Origin: Solea solea
Lineage: Eukaryota > Chordata > Actinopteri > Pleuronectiformes > Soleidae
Assembly: GCF_958295425.1 (NCBI RefSeq)
Contig: NC_081137.1
Span: 12,191,254 to 12,255,253, forward strand
Direction of reading: 5' to 3'
Length of the DNA stretch: 64,000 nucleotides
Shown here: one piece after another, positions 38,481 to 50,930 of the stretch
Position numbering within the stretch: position 1 is the first letter of the stretch
How the letters are laid out: every line of letters begins with the position of its first letter
The notes under the pieces: model-generated
What the model saw: only the letters and a program-made list of their open reading frames with translations
Told to the model about the DNA's origin: nothing
The model's database searches: none
Position numbers and translations under genes: made by a program

Positions 38481-39072
38481 AATGTTGCCACCATATGAAT
38501 CAATGCTTTGACACTTAACTACAATATCTTTCAGGTATTAGACCTTTATGCTGTGAACTAGCCCTCATCAAGTTTAATTTTAGATGAGAACCACGACCTC
38601 ATATGGTCTCTGACATACACCTGACACTAACTCACCATGAGAGCGGTGTGATACATCTATAAAGGTCAAAATGATTAACCTGATGAATGTCACATCATTA
38701 AGATTGGGTTTGTGACAAAGGAAAAAAAAAAGGGATAATTTACACAAACATGAGGTAAAACGTCCAAAGCATTGATATATTTGTACAATACACTGCATAA
38801 TTAACTTGTGTTGTGTTGCCAGTGAAGAAAATTACATAGCAATTATGATTGTTTTATTGTTCACATTTCAACACAAATGAAAGACAATGATGTCGAATAG
38901 GTGTTGAGAGAGTATGTTCTGTGTGAGAAGACCAACTATTGGAGAACGCAATGTTTAACCTGAACATCCTTTAATGCACTGCTGTTATTTAACAATCAAT
39001 CACCATCAGTACATCACTGATGTCTAGTTTCATATGAATGGTATCCAGGGCAACGGAGCAGCTACTGAGAGA
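38481..39072. other. Gene-free stretch
   Basis: Nothing recognised. Confidence 0.5.
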
Positions 39073-39201
<129 letters not shown>

Positions 39202-42200
39202 TATATAACACTTTAGGTAACAGTTATTTGAAATGTAATGAAGACACTGGAAAGAATAACAGTGAAGTGATAATTTAGTGATGAGCTCCAGTGAATCAGT
39301 GACTCCACACTGAAGTTGAAATAGACTGCGTGACATTTTGTCTTTAAAAGTTACTTTCATTCAACTCCATTTTAAGTGCCACGCTTCATTTACATAATGT
39401 GCATCCGTCCAATGCTTTTTCCAATTCCAAAAATGTGGCATTTCCGTTGTGCTGTATGTTTCATTGATTCATTTCTCTTTAGTTTCATTTGATGATTCAT
39501 TTCATGTACGCATGAGCAAACTTTTTGTATCACCGGCATCTTAGAAAACGTGATCGCTTTTAAAGCCCAAAAATGTTTCCCCTCTTATGACCATTAGTGA
39601 CTGAATGGATCACAGAAACAGTGTCTACCAGCTTATTGTTTTTAGGTTAGCTATAGGCCTTGCTCAAAGGGACTGTATGTGTTGATATACTGTATACAGC
39701 ACTTTCAAACCTCAACTGTTTACTTACCAAAGAAGACCATTGGCATCAAACTCATCGTCTTCCTGCCTTCAAGGAACTCACACCCTCACTCACTCACTCA
39801 TCTTCTAAAGCTTTATCTTCCACGGGGAGAGAGTTAAGCTCCTTTGAAATCATAATTTTATGTACAACTTACTTCGTTTGCATATTGATTTCATATTGAT
39901 GAAACATTACAAGTTTAAATTACTCAACAGAAAAAAAATGTCGCTGTTGCTCAAAATGTTTAGAGCTAAAAAGTGAATTACCACTACTTAATCCAATTAA
40001 TTAGGGTGAAAGGTGGGGTCTATGGGAAAATTAGCCTATTTCAATTTATTTGAAATGACAGGTCAATCCTTGTCCTACTTTCAGGCATTCTTCAGACATG
40101 TTGTCAATTATGTAAATGATGTTCCCTTTAAAAGGAAAAGACACAATAAAGTGAGGCAAATACAGTTTCCATGGATACCGTGAGATTGACAGCTTGTACA
40201 GTTCAATGGCGTCCGTGAACTTTTGGTTTCAAAAACTGAAATCATACTGTAGATCTCAAGCTTCTAAGCGGGAGTTTGTTTTGCAACCAGAAGATGGCGT
40301 CCTTTTTTGTCTCAAAAAGAGATTTAGCATCTCTCTTTAAGGAACAACATCATGACCTTGGAGAGTTCACATTATGAAAAGGTGTTGTGATTGATGACAA
40401 ACTTAAACTTTTGCTACTTCAGAAACAGTTTGTTAGACTGGCAACTTTTTCCCAGAGCTACTGTCCCCAGTGAAGCTCTCTTTTTTTTACTTTTTTCTTT
40501 TTTAATTTAAGGCTAGTGATTATTTTTTTGACAGCAATATTCTTCAAATCTGTTCCTTGGTATATCGAGTGAGATGTGAAAGTTTCTACCACATGGTTTT
40601 AGAAATGATTCATATTTAATTAGCCAGACAAGCCATTTATCTTCATCCTCCATTCTATACTGTATAATACCCTGCAGCAATTATGTGGAATCCAAACCTT
40701 TTTTTTCCTGTGTACAAGAGGAAACTAAGAATAATCTCTTATCCAAAAATGTGTATTCTCCAATATTAATCATTATCTGAGGAAACGATGGTGAATATTT
40801 TTGATAAATTAAATAAGTTTGCATTGCTGTTTCTTTTATACTGCTAAATCCCTGAATGACATCATTGTTTATTTCTTGTCTAATACATTGTACAGTATAT
40901 TAGATTAGATTAGATTAGATTCAACTGTATGGTCATTTCACATGTCACAAGCACAATGTAATGAAATGCAGAAGGCATAACCAAAAATGCATAGCAGTGA
41001 GGTATAGACACAACTAATTACATATGGATATTATTATAATCATTGGAATTATTCTCAATATTATCTTTATTAAATATAGTGTCTAAATTATTTTTGGGTT
41101 TCTACTACACCCTTGCTCATATACTCATATTTTGTCTGTAAAAAAAAATAAATGAATGAATAAATAAAAAAGGAAACTCTTGATTCCATCACTACGTTTG
41201 ATTAAAACCTATTGTGTTATAAATGGCAGCCTGAAACCCTTAACAAGCACCGGACAGGAGGTCGTAAACGTTATCTATACTTTGCGTCTGTGCATCAACC
41301 AATGCGTTATATTGTTGTCTGCCCCTGCAATATAATGACAGTAAAGCTATGCGACGGAAAACTGTGGCAGCGTATATACAGCGCATAAAGTATTGCATCG
41401 TAACCTGATATTGCCATTGCACTGAAGGCCAAACAGCATTTAGTCATGCAGAGAGAGAGAGAGAGAGAGAGAGAGTCAGTCACTTTGTGCCTGACTCATA
41501 AACTTCACTCATCAACAGCAGAAAAGTTACATGCAGCTCAGGCACTTCCTGAAGCACATTCAAAGCTAAAAAACTTCGAGAGGACAAACGAGGAGAGAGT
41601 TGCAGTAATCAAGACGGGATGTCACCAGTGCATGGACGAGGATGGTGGTGCTGTGGGGTGTGATTGAGGGGCCGAGTGATGTTATTGATGTGGGCATTGA
41701 AGGAAAGTGGACCATCGAGGATGATGGTACGTTTACTACAAGTGTGTTTACTCTGAAGCACTGACTGAATCAGACAAAGGTAAACAGATGATACAGACAC
41801 TCGGCAAAACAAAATGTATGCAGGAGTAAAATAGACTTAGGTATGCTCGGTTAATATCTTTTATTTGAGGGAGTCAGTCGCTGCAGAGGGATCCTACAAT
41901 GAGGAGGAGAGGAGAGAGTGAGGGAGAAAACAGTGAAGAAAAAAATGTGTCTGCTCTTTAAAAATGTTATACTGAGACTGGGAAGTAAAATGTAAACTTG
42001 AATCAGCGCGCATCGAAAACAAAGCAGGTGTGCGGAGACATGAAACTAAGCTGTAACTGTAGATGCACTGCGATGTCAAGGGACCGTCAATGTAAAATAC
42101 CTGACAAGACAGTTTTCCTTCCCAGTACAGTAGGGGGAGCTAACTGCATTGTCTGAGCCACGGCGCACAAGTGATGGACTGGTTTTAAACTTGACTTCTT

Positions 42201-42429
42201 TCTGAGGGGACACTGAGAATGAGAGTGTTGCATTCAAGTGGGAAACTAAATAAATAAATAATGAAACGTAATTTTGACTCAATTTTTCTGAATTGTCTTG
42301 TTATTTCTTTGAAATTTCCATTCTTTTTGTTTTTTGTTAACAAGATCTTTTCTCCATAAACATTTATTTTTTTTCTTGTAAATTCAGAGAAACTGTTAGC
42401 TACTAACTATAAATATTTATAAGCATTAG
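39202..42429. other. Gene-free stretch with small repeats
   Basis: TTAGATTAGATTAGATTAG at about 40900-40921 followed by CAACTGTATGGTCATTTCAC and AATGAAATGCAGAAGG is a fragment of a common fish repeat (to about 40980). A (GA)n tract lies at about 41446-41475. No gene is supported. Confidence 0.5.
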
Positions 42430-42715
42430 GCTTGTAGTGAGTAGCACCCTTTCCTTAGACCCGTTTTGTGACCTGTTCAGCACAAGGGTCTTTCATCATG
42501 GAGTTTGCATGTTCTCCCCATGTGAGCGTGGGTTTTCCTCCGGGTTCTCTGATTTCCTCCCACAGAGACATGCAGATTTGGGGATTAGGCAAATTAGACA
42601 CTCTAAATTGACCGTAGGTGGAGGGGGTGTCAGAGTTAATGGTTGTTTGTCTCTACGTGTCGAGATGTCTATGGACTGATGACCTGTCAGCCGGGATTGG
42701 GGAAGACTGTGCGTC
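42430..42715 (+). mobile_element. SINE-like element, same family as 25612-25953
   Basis: TGGAGTTTGCATGTTCTCCC, GTGGGTTTTCCTCCGGGTTC, GGGGATTAGGCAAATTAGAC and CTGATGACCTGTCAGCC in the family order; the tRNA-like head is eroded. Confidence 0.7.
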
Positions 42716-43191
42716 TGTGGATTTCCCCACAGGCATTTTCTTTAAATTTCCAAAAATGAATGGGTAAAACTTAAGACACCAGACAGCAGAGCGCTTCTCC
42801 AGAAATAGGAATAGGAATACTGTCATGCAGTCCAGTCACACAGTTGGACCATGTTTCCGACCACGTTTCAGTGAAGCATGGCTTCACCAGCGCAGCACCT
42901 GCTGTCACGATCACTGTGAGAGTCACAGGCCTTTTACAGCGCAGACACCCTGACAGGTTTGAGCAGGAAAAGCACAGGTGTCACTGATCACAGGTACGAT
43001 GGCTATGTTCACTTCATGTAAGTCAGGACAGAGTGACAGTGGCCCAGTCCCAAATCTCACCCTCACACCCTCACAATAAGTAGGTGAGGCCTTCACATCA
43101 CATTAAAGAGAGGAAAGAGATGAAAATAGGGGCCAGGAGCATTTCACTAATCAATAACATTCATAACAATTATCATGATCACTATTATCTT

Positions 43192-43375
43192 CATGGCCAC
43201 ACGGTGGAGTAGTGGTTAGCACTCTCGCCTTGCAGTGAGAAGACCCGGGTTTGCATGTTCTCCCCGTGTGTGCGTGGGTTCTCTCCGGGTTCTCCGGCTT
43301 CCTCCCACAGTCCAAAAACATGCAATGTGGGGATTAGGTAAATTGGACGCTCTGGAATCAGGGATACCTGTGAAA
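43192..43375 (+). mobile_element. SINE-like element, 5' part, same family
   Basis: Head GTAGTGGTTAGCACTCTCG with AGAAGACCCGGG, then GCATGTTCTCCCCGTGTG, GGCTTCCTCCCACAGTCC and GATTAGGTAAATTGGACG. The downstream half is missing. Confidence 0.75.
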
Positions 43376-44658
43376 TAAGAACAGAGAGTGGGGAGTTGTG
43401 TTAGACCATCTCATTTCTCACTGTGTCTTGACTTCCATCTCCTTCACACTTGGAGGGTGCAGCCTTGACTATTAGAACACAGCTAGGCTTTGGATATCAA
43501 CCAATCAGCAACATAGTGTAGCAAGCTGTGTAAAGTGCACAAAGACAAATGGCACCGACAGAGTGGTCTGCAACCTGTTTGTAACTAATTTGGGTCACGG
43601 CTTCACGTTAGCTGCGATTGCTTCGGCTAGTAAGTGAAGCGTTTTATCTCATTTCCTTGCTTTAGTTGTTTATTTGCAGAATTTATGTATAAATAATTGC
43701 GCCTGAAATGAGCTTTTCCCTGTTTCAAAGACTGTCACTGTTTCACTGATGGTGTCAAAATGCATCCATTACACGAGAGATTCTAAAAACACATACAATC
43801 AACAATACAGTGAACAGAGACGCCAGATAAAACCTACAACTAATCTACGGCATCATGCAAAGCATTCACAGTAGGAGTAGAACTACTGCATGTGACTGTT
43901 TGCACTAGCCCTCTAAATATTTCAGCATAAAAGTGGTGAGTGGGCTGTTTAATATGTCATACCCCAATGAAACCATGTGACTATAAAGCAAAACCCTCAG
44001 ACACAAAGTAGGAGCTTAAGTCCCTTCCCTAAAGGCAACACTTAACTTTTTCATAACAATCCATCCAAGGACATTTTACATTCTTATGAATAGCCAGACA
44101 GATTCTCATATCTGATCGAGGAGTTTGTGGAGTAATAGCGGGTTTTTAAAGGCAATTCTCTGTCACCTCTGGTCTTTAGTTTTTTAAATGTCCATATGCT
44201 GTCTTCAAGCTGCAAAAAAAGGTATATGCTAATATAAGGATTTATAATATGGATTTAAAAGATAAGTTCCACTGTCATGTGCAGGTTATACTTTCTCTAG
44301 ATTTGTGTACGTGCTCACAGTCTTCCCTTTCATATTTTAGTATAGTATATGAAGTATAAAATGATATAAGGTGCATATTTTTGCTGATAAAATAGCTAGT
44401 GTTAAAATGTACTATAAATGCCAATAAGATATGGTCAGCACTACAGTTTAAGGTCATGAAATCTTCAGTATTGTTGGCTGTGTGCTGCTCCTTTCCTGCA
44501 AAAGTAACGATCTTATCAAGACAAAGGGGGTGTTGGCTCAAATTGGCTGTCCACCAGTCTGTCCTCTCAGGAAAGAAGCTCCTGCTGCACACAGGGAGCA
44601 GTAGCTCTACTGATGCGTGGCGTTGGCATGTTGTTTAGTGCAGAGACATCTGTTTGTT
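43376..44658. other. Gene-free stretch
   Basis: 43451-43486 resembles 19327-19362 (CAGCCTTGACTATTAG, ACACAGCT). No gene is supported. Confidence 0.5.
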
Positions 44659-44679
44659 GGGGGGGGGGGGGGGGGGGGG
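44659..44679. repeat. Run of 21 G
   Basis: Uninterrupted poly-G, a potential quadruplex former; length may be affected by sequencing or assembly. Confidence 0.8.
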
Positions 44680-46299
44680 TCATTGTTTAATCTCACCATA
44701 TACACCAGTGACCTGAATTGTTGTGTAATCTCTGTGTTTTATGAGACACTTTTTTTTGCTCTTGTCCCGATTGTCTGGCGCTGAGGTGTGCATGTAGTCA
44801 TTTCTTTGATGGATTTCTCGGCAGCAACTCTCAGTGGTGAAGTCAGACTGAGGAAAAAGTATGAGCGCAGTTTGCATCCTATGGCCTTACAATAGCATAA
44901 ATCCTTATGTTCATGATCTGTCCACGGTCCTATGAAGCGGTCTGTGTCTCAAAGGTCTACTGGGAAACACTTATGAGGGTTTGTGGCAGAAATGAAATAG
45001 TCTACCATGCCGAGATCATCATACGATTTAGTAGACAATATGCTTTTGTATTGATTGGTCTTTATTTCTATTGATTAAACCTCTTGCAACTTCAGGGTCC
45101 TTTAATGGCTTTTTAGCTTTTATCTTGATAAATGATTTGATATTTTTTTTCCGAGTTAATATAAATATCATGGTTTTTGACATTTAAAAAATATGTTCCA
45201 ATGACATAACACACTTTGTAGTTGTGTTCCTCACTTTTATACATAAACCATTGCAATTGAAACCCATTATGAACTGATTTTATAAATCCCTGTAATTAAG
45301 ATAAATAAGGTTAAGACAGTGTTATGATGTCATCAAAACAGTGCTTTGATGTCTGACTGATGACAAACTGCAGTTTCCTGCTGGAAAGTTAAACAATATA
45401 TGAATGGATAGACCATTGAAATGAATTATCTCGGTTCCAACAATTTCAGGAGAACATAAAATCATGCATCTGACAACGTTGTTCTGACATACTGGCCTCA
45501 CATTTTTATGTTTTTTTTACTTTTCATTGTGATTGTTACCAATTTATCTCTGTTTAGCAGGAAGTGGTGTTGGCCAGTGGATACTAATTAAGAAAATACT
45601 GAAAACAAATGATTATTTGTTTTTATGATCTAGACTAATGTTGGTTAAAAATCATCATGTCTCTGTATACATACATGGGACATATTTGGCTGTGAAGGTG
45701 TTGAGAGTGAGTAAGTGATGCTATACTCAAAAACTGATTTAGTGAAAAAAAAAATGTATTTGCTGTGAATGCAATTTTATTCAGTAACAGTTTATGTTCT
45801 GTTCAGTCGTATCTGAGATGTCATGTTTTTAATGTAGTCATGACAGAGCAACTAGGAAACCCTCTTTTTGGAGATGCATATAGACATATACAGTAAAACT
45901 AGAGCCGTCGCCTAACATCACCAAATCTTGCAACATAGAAATTAAACAATTTTTGTTTCTGTTTCATTTTTGATTGATACGAATATAGACTGCCCTGAAG
46001 AACGTTTCAAAGACAATTTTAATTATACAGTAGTTAGTATCGACAGACAATTTTGCTAACAAATGCCCTCACAGATTCACAACACTGCTTTATAATGAAT
46101 GTTTGACACTTAAATCTGCATGTGAGCCAACTTATCCAGATGGATGCATTTTATGACTCAACATAAAAGTCCAAAAATCTCAGGTTTTATTAAACTGCTT
46201 ATTTGATCCCTAACACCTCCAATTTAGTGTTAATTCAGTTCAATTGAATTGTGTGGCAAATCCTGATTGTTCTGTTCATATTCTCACCTTTAAATATTG
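44680..46299. other. Gene-free stretch
   Basis: AT-rich, nothing recognised. Confidence 0.5.
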
Positions 46300-46800
46300 T
46301 TTTATATATCCCTTTAAGGCCCCAATTGGGGGACCCTGACAGAGTCTGCGTGGCCTATTTTCGATAAGGATCGCAAAAAAAAGTGAATTTTGAGAGAATA
46401 TTTTGATGCTGGGCATCAAATTTTTCAGCGAAATCTGGGTTACAAGACTGTAAAAACCTATTTTAAATGTGACAAACACAGCTCAAATAAAATGTATTGC
46501 GCATTTCATCGCATTTCTGGAGCTAACGCCATTTTGTCCACGCACTCTCCGGTTAGACTGACTTCCTGTGTTACATTCAAAAGCTTCCGGGCGTCTCTAG
46601 GTGACGTCATCACGTTTTGAGAAGCATTACCCTATCCTAAGGCAGCAGCCAGGCGCGTCACATCCGCATGCTCTGTTGCTTCTCATTGGCTAACAAACCT
46701 GTCAATCAAAATTCGGAGACGACAGCGTCCTTCTATTGGCTGTAAAGAAGCCAATGAGATTCATGTAGACCATTCCCTCACTGAGATACAGGCCAGCAAA
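46300..46800. promoter_or_regulatory. CpG-richer promoter-like patch with CRE and CCAAT boxes
   Basis: A perfect CRE TGACGTCA (46602-46609), an ETS-like ACTTCCTGTG and three CCAAT boxes (46685, 46735, and a forward CCAAT at 46751) lie in locally GC-richer DNA. A 12-bp palindrome CCCCAATTGGGG starts near 46320. No coding exon follows in either direction that I can identify; a repeat carrying its own promoter is an alternative. Confidence 0.35.
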
Positions 46801-47454
46801 GAGAGACATGTCTCAACGGACCAATCTGGTGTTTGTTTTTAGAATGGAAAACATATTAAAGTCTGCAGGAACTTTGAAACAATGCCATAGATTGTTTTAT
46901 TGAACATTAATAGTTATATAAAAGTGAAGAAAGTAGTTTAATACATGGTTTAAATACAAATGGCACAGATGTTTCCAAAATTCACCAGTAACACTTACAC
47001 TGATATTTAGTGTAACAATTCTTTTCTTTACTTTGACACCAAAAGTATTAAAATAGACCTTGTGGTTGCAGAGATATACTCATTTTATTCTGAGTATGAA
47101 CTTTTCGAATACAAATTCCCTCCTCCTGTTATCCGTCCATGGTTTTATCGATCCTGTTTTTTTTTTTAGAATTGTCTTTTTAGTTTGTATTTGGAGAATA
47201 CAAAATGAGATAAAATACAGAAAAGGTCAGTATGAATTTAGAAACTTACTTCTACGTATGCAGTGTCCTATTTGATTTTCACACAATTTTTCTGCTTTGA
47301 AAACATCAAACAAAGTTTTTTTTATATATATATTTGTTTGATATTAATAACTTATTTTGTAGTTAAAAATCTCTGACAGAACCAGACTCCAAAATGTGCA
47401 GCATCTGCCGTGAAAGGAAAGGTGAAAGGACAAATGGGGGACAGAGGAGAGATG

Positions 47455-47571
47455 TGTGAGAGAAATACGTATAGGCCTAAGTACTGAGCTCTGTGGAACT
47501 CCATAATGAACTTTTGTTAGCCACAAAGCATTATCATTAACATGAGCAAACTGGAATCTAGTTGATAATTA
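47455..47571. repeat. Dispersed-repeat fragment abutting the Ig gene's 3' end
   Basis: The block from GGCCTAAGTACTGAGC through CATTATCATTAACATGAGC to GGAATCTAGTTGATAATT resembles a dispersed teleost repeat. Its minus strand also reads GVPQSSVLRPI, similar to the GVPQGSVLGP motif of non-LTR reverse transcriptases. It reaches the candidate splice donor of the Ig gene, so the last four codons of that frame appear to be repeat-derived. Confidence 0.4.
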
Positions 47572-48448
47572 CCTCTGCAAAGTCCTCGTGTGGAAGACAT
47601 GTAACCGCCATGGTTTTATTTCCACGTTTTATTCTGCAGACGCAAGCAATAATAACTGTGATGTTGAGGACAAGGATACTGATGATGACAATGATGATGA
47701 AAATCACAGTTGGAGTAACCACTGATGACGCCGTGGATTTAGATGATTTTGTCTGGAGGAAAACATCACAGTGCTCCACACTGAAAGGACTTCCAGCTGT
47801 GCAGCGGTAGGTTCCAGCATCCCTTGTTTTCAAGTCTTTGATATACAAGTCTCCTCGAGTCTTGTCCAAAGATGAGAAGCGGGGAAACATCCCATCTCCA
47901 GAGATTTTCTTCCAGGAGAAGCCCCGGGACTCTGTGTCTTCGGGGAACCCGCAGTGCAGCATCACATCGTTGCCGACCGTGGCATTACCAGAGACACCAC
48001 ATTTTGGCTTAGGTACCTCCTTTATCACTGTCAGCTGCATTGTACTGCTTTCAACTCCAGTGGATGTCTTCACCTTGCACCGGTAAGTGCCTGTGTCTGC
48101 AAGCTTAAGGTTCTGTAAGATTAATGAAGCATCACCATCTTGAGGAGGCAGCATATCAAAGTGGATCCTCCCTTTGCTGCCACTAAGGTCTACTACTGAA
48201 TGTCCTTCATACCAGAGGAGGAGCTTTTCTTGACTATCCGGAGGCCTGAAGGTCCATTTGATGTCCAAAAAATCCAACTCCTCAGGAGCCAGGGTAAAAT
48301 CACATCCAAGGTTGACACCAACACCTTGAACTGCATGATAGTGAGACACTGAGCTGATAACATTGAGTCCACAAGTGGATGGAAGAATGAAAATAAGCCA
48401 ATTCCACATGGTCATTTCAGGGCTCCTTCTATAAGTTCTGCTGGCCAT
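47558..48448 (-). CDS. CTX-family Ig receptor resembling CXADR, single-exon open frame
   Basis: A type I membrane protein with two Ig domains, expected at cell contacts; the closest family I recognise is CXADR/CTX. The frame has 296 residues. Met12 (48415) is a more natural start than Met1 because it directly precedes the hydrophobic [14 protein letters not shown]-set domain: Cys49, Trp65, DTGTYRC with Cys124. C2-set domain: Cys150, Cys166, Trp179, DAGTYRC with Cys216, and Cys227; the extra pair 150/227 is typical of CTX proteins. Transmembrane segment about 246-270, then a short basic tail. Family members normally split these parts over several exons, but here all lie in one. GAG|GTAATT at 47573/47572 is a credible donor four codons before the stop, so VIIN may be intron read-through and the true tail may lie downstream. 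A pyrimidine-rich TTTTTAG ends nine bases before Met1, consistent with a 5'-UTR intron. Confidence 0.85.
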   Translation of the reverse strand: MASRTYRRSPEMTMWNWLIFILPSTCGLNVISSVSHYHAVQGVGVNLGCDFTLAPEELDFLDIKWTFRPPDSQEKLLLWYEGHSVVDLSGSKGRIHFDMLPPQDGDASLILQNLKLADTGTYRCKVKTSTGVESSTMQLTVIKEVPKPKCGVSGNATVGNDVMLHCGFPEDTESRGFSWKKISGDGMFPRFSSLDKTRGDLYIKDLKTRDAGTYRCTAGSPFSVEHCDVFLQTKSSKSTASSVVTPTVIFIIIVIISILVLNITVIIACVCRIKRGNKTMAVTCLPHEDFAEVIIN

Positions 48449-48511
48449 GCTTGCACTCTAAAAATGATGGAAAAAAGGAAATGGTAAAAGCAGCTCACAC
48501 TCATTTTACAT

Positions 48512-48700
<189 letters not shown>

Positions 48701-48794
48701 TTAGGGTATTTCAAATTTGAAAGGGAAACAGTATATGACCTTACATTCCATTATCTAAAATCTCTAAAATGTTTAAAATTGAATTAAATTTGAA

Positions 48795-49101
48795 ATGTTG
48801 GGAACCCTTTATTTTACAATCCACTAATTACCTGGTATTTACTAAGAAACTAGATGGTAACAAAATGTAGTTAATAGGAATGTTCCAAAATAACTTTATG
48901 TAAATACTAAGTTATAACCTAGTAAGTACATGAAAAACTGCCAAGAAACTAGATGTAATACAATCTATTTATTAAGAAAGTACCCATACGGAACGGATGT
49001 AAGTACTAAGTTATAACATACCAAGTACATGGAAACATACTATTAAAGTAGATGGTATTTCAATATACATATTAACAAAGTACCAGAAAGAAAGATTAAA
49101 G
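48795..49101. mobile_element. Short dispersed repeat with TACTAAGTTATAAC blocks (left part)
   Basis: Repeating words such as TACTAAGTTATAAC, AAGTACATGGAAAC and GAAACTAGATG. Similar words (ACCAAGTGAGTACATGG, GAAATTAGAT) resume at 49425-49515, as if one element were split by an insertion. Confidence 0.45.
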
Positions 49102-49420
49102 CAGGGCCGGCTCTTGGCATAGGCGATATAGGCGGTCGCCTAGAGCGCCATCCCAAAAAAAAAAAAGAAAAAATTTTAAAACAATGAAAATAAATTAAAA
49201 ATTAAAATTCTATTCCCAGTCGCCCTCATTTGTATGTTCTCTCTTGAAAATAATAAATATTAACAAATGAATAAACAATAATGTTCCTAAAATGTGGTGC
49301 TGCTGAATCACATGACGGGTGACCTCAGGGTCAGAGCAGGGATCAGAGGTCAGGTCACAGACAGGTGAAGCTTTTGTTATTAACGACATGAAAAGGCCGT
49401 CCAAGCCCTCGGGACAAAGT
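49102..49420 (+). mobile_element. 5' fragment of a hAT element inserted in another repeat
   Basis: Starts CAGGGCCGGCTCTTGGCATA with GGCGGTCGCCTAGAGCGCC, a typical hAT terminal region, followed by an A-rich run. Near 49388 a frame reads MKRPSKPSG, like the first residues of hAT transposases. The rest of the element is absent. Confidence 0.5.
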
Positions 49421-49520
49421 TATTACCAAGTGAGTACATGGAAACGTACTAGGAAATTAGATATATATTGTAAGTATCATGGTAAAGGACAGTTAGTACA
49501 GTACGTTAGCAAAGCATAAA

Positions 49521-50547
49521 CAAATTGGCCTGGTTGTCTGTCAATGTGTTCAGGTCCAGATCACATAGACTGGATGACAATAGAGAGGATACTGACTCGG
49601 CATTCACACTTGTAATGTTAAAAAAAAAACAAAAAAAAAACATTATTACTTTCTTACTGTGTGGATATCAGCACAATCCTTGAAAACTGGAACAAGTGCA
49701 CTTTTTGCAGAAAACTCAATCGGCAGTGTTGAGTATACTCATACGGTTGCCTTTGATCTGCCTTCAGATCAAAGGAAAATTGTTCCCACCACAGTTGCCA
49801 TGGCAACCCATGCACAGATCCTTCGCCATTATTTTCAAAGTGAAAAAAGCTGCAGAAAACATTTAGTTCATTTAAAACTTTTAGTGTGAGGAAGAGTAAC
49901 ATGCAGAAGTAGCTGAAGCCCAAAGTAACTCATGGAATAACTGAGAATAATGAAGAAAACATTAGTTAGGAGTGCTGATATCCCCAAAAAAAACAATGAT
50001 TAAAACCTCTGACGTCTTATACCTGGTGGATGTCGCAGAAAAGTCTGTGGTTTATAATGAGGATTATCAGCCCACACCACCTCTCTCACAGCTCTAATGA
50101 GCATGTGGATTCCACTGAACATTGTGAGGAGTCCACTATGCGCCATCTTCAAAGATCTTTCTTTTTTTTATTATTATTCTTAAATAACAATATAATAATA
50201 CTGAGACTGCAGCAGCACTCGATGGCTAATCGATTGGGAAAGATGGAGAAAAATCTGCATCGCTTGTAATTTCCAGAGTCAGCGTTTTTGCTTTGAATGA
50301 AGCTTTTAAAAAAAAAAGATTTTCACGTTACAATAAATCGTCAGATCAGCAGTTATGAACGCTCCTAAATCATTAATAAAGAGCAGTCGCCCCAACATTT
50401 TTAATAAACCATTCATTCTGCAGTTGCACGTCATTCAGTTGTCACTTTGAGTCATCTCAAAAAGGTAATGTTAATTATTTAATACATGGTTGCTACAGCA
50501 CTCGGGATATGTCCAAGTTAACAGCCATTCTGTTAATCTTGCTTTGG

Positions 50548-50548
<1 letters not shown>
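49521..50548. other. Gene-free stretch
   Basis: No gene recognised. 50345-50440 is homologous to 63730-63810 (CAGCAGTTATGAAC, AAATCATTAATAA). Confidence 0.5.
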
Positions 50549-50591
<43 letters not shown>

Positions 50592-50632
50592 CTCTATCTC
50601 TCTATCTATCTATCTATCCATCTATCCATCTA
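50549..50632. repeat. (TCTA)n microsatellite with SINE tail
   Basis: About 20 TCTA-type units with TCTC and TCCA variants. It is followed at 50635-50685 by GTCATCAAGACTAGAAAAGT, the 3' end of the SINE family seen at 25954-26200. Confidence 0.85.
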
Positions 50633-50890
50633 GTGTCATCAAGACTAGAAAAGTGCTATATAAATACCATTAATTATACATTTTTATAAATATTATGCAA
50701 CTGAGCTATATCTTTCAATACATTTTTCTCTTTCATATTGTATGTACAATATGTGTTATAAATGTGCTATAAACTCTCCGTACATCAGTTCTTTGTATTA
50801 GAACTATCAACTATTAGAACTATTAGTTAAACTGTATTGTCCCTACTCAAATACACATTATATTCTAATAACAACGATAATAATAGATCA

Positions 50891-50891
50891 C

Positions 50892-50928
<37 letters not shown>

Positions 50929-50930
50929 GT
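50891..50930. repeat. (ATT)n microsatellite
   Basis: About 13 ATT units; a shorter, impure ATT/ATG tract lies at 51040-51075. Confidence 0.85.
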
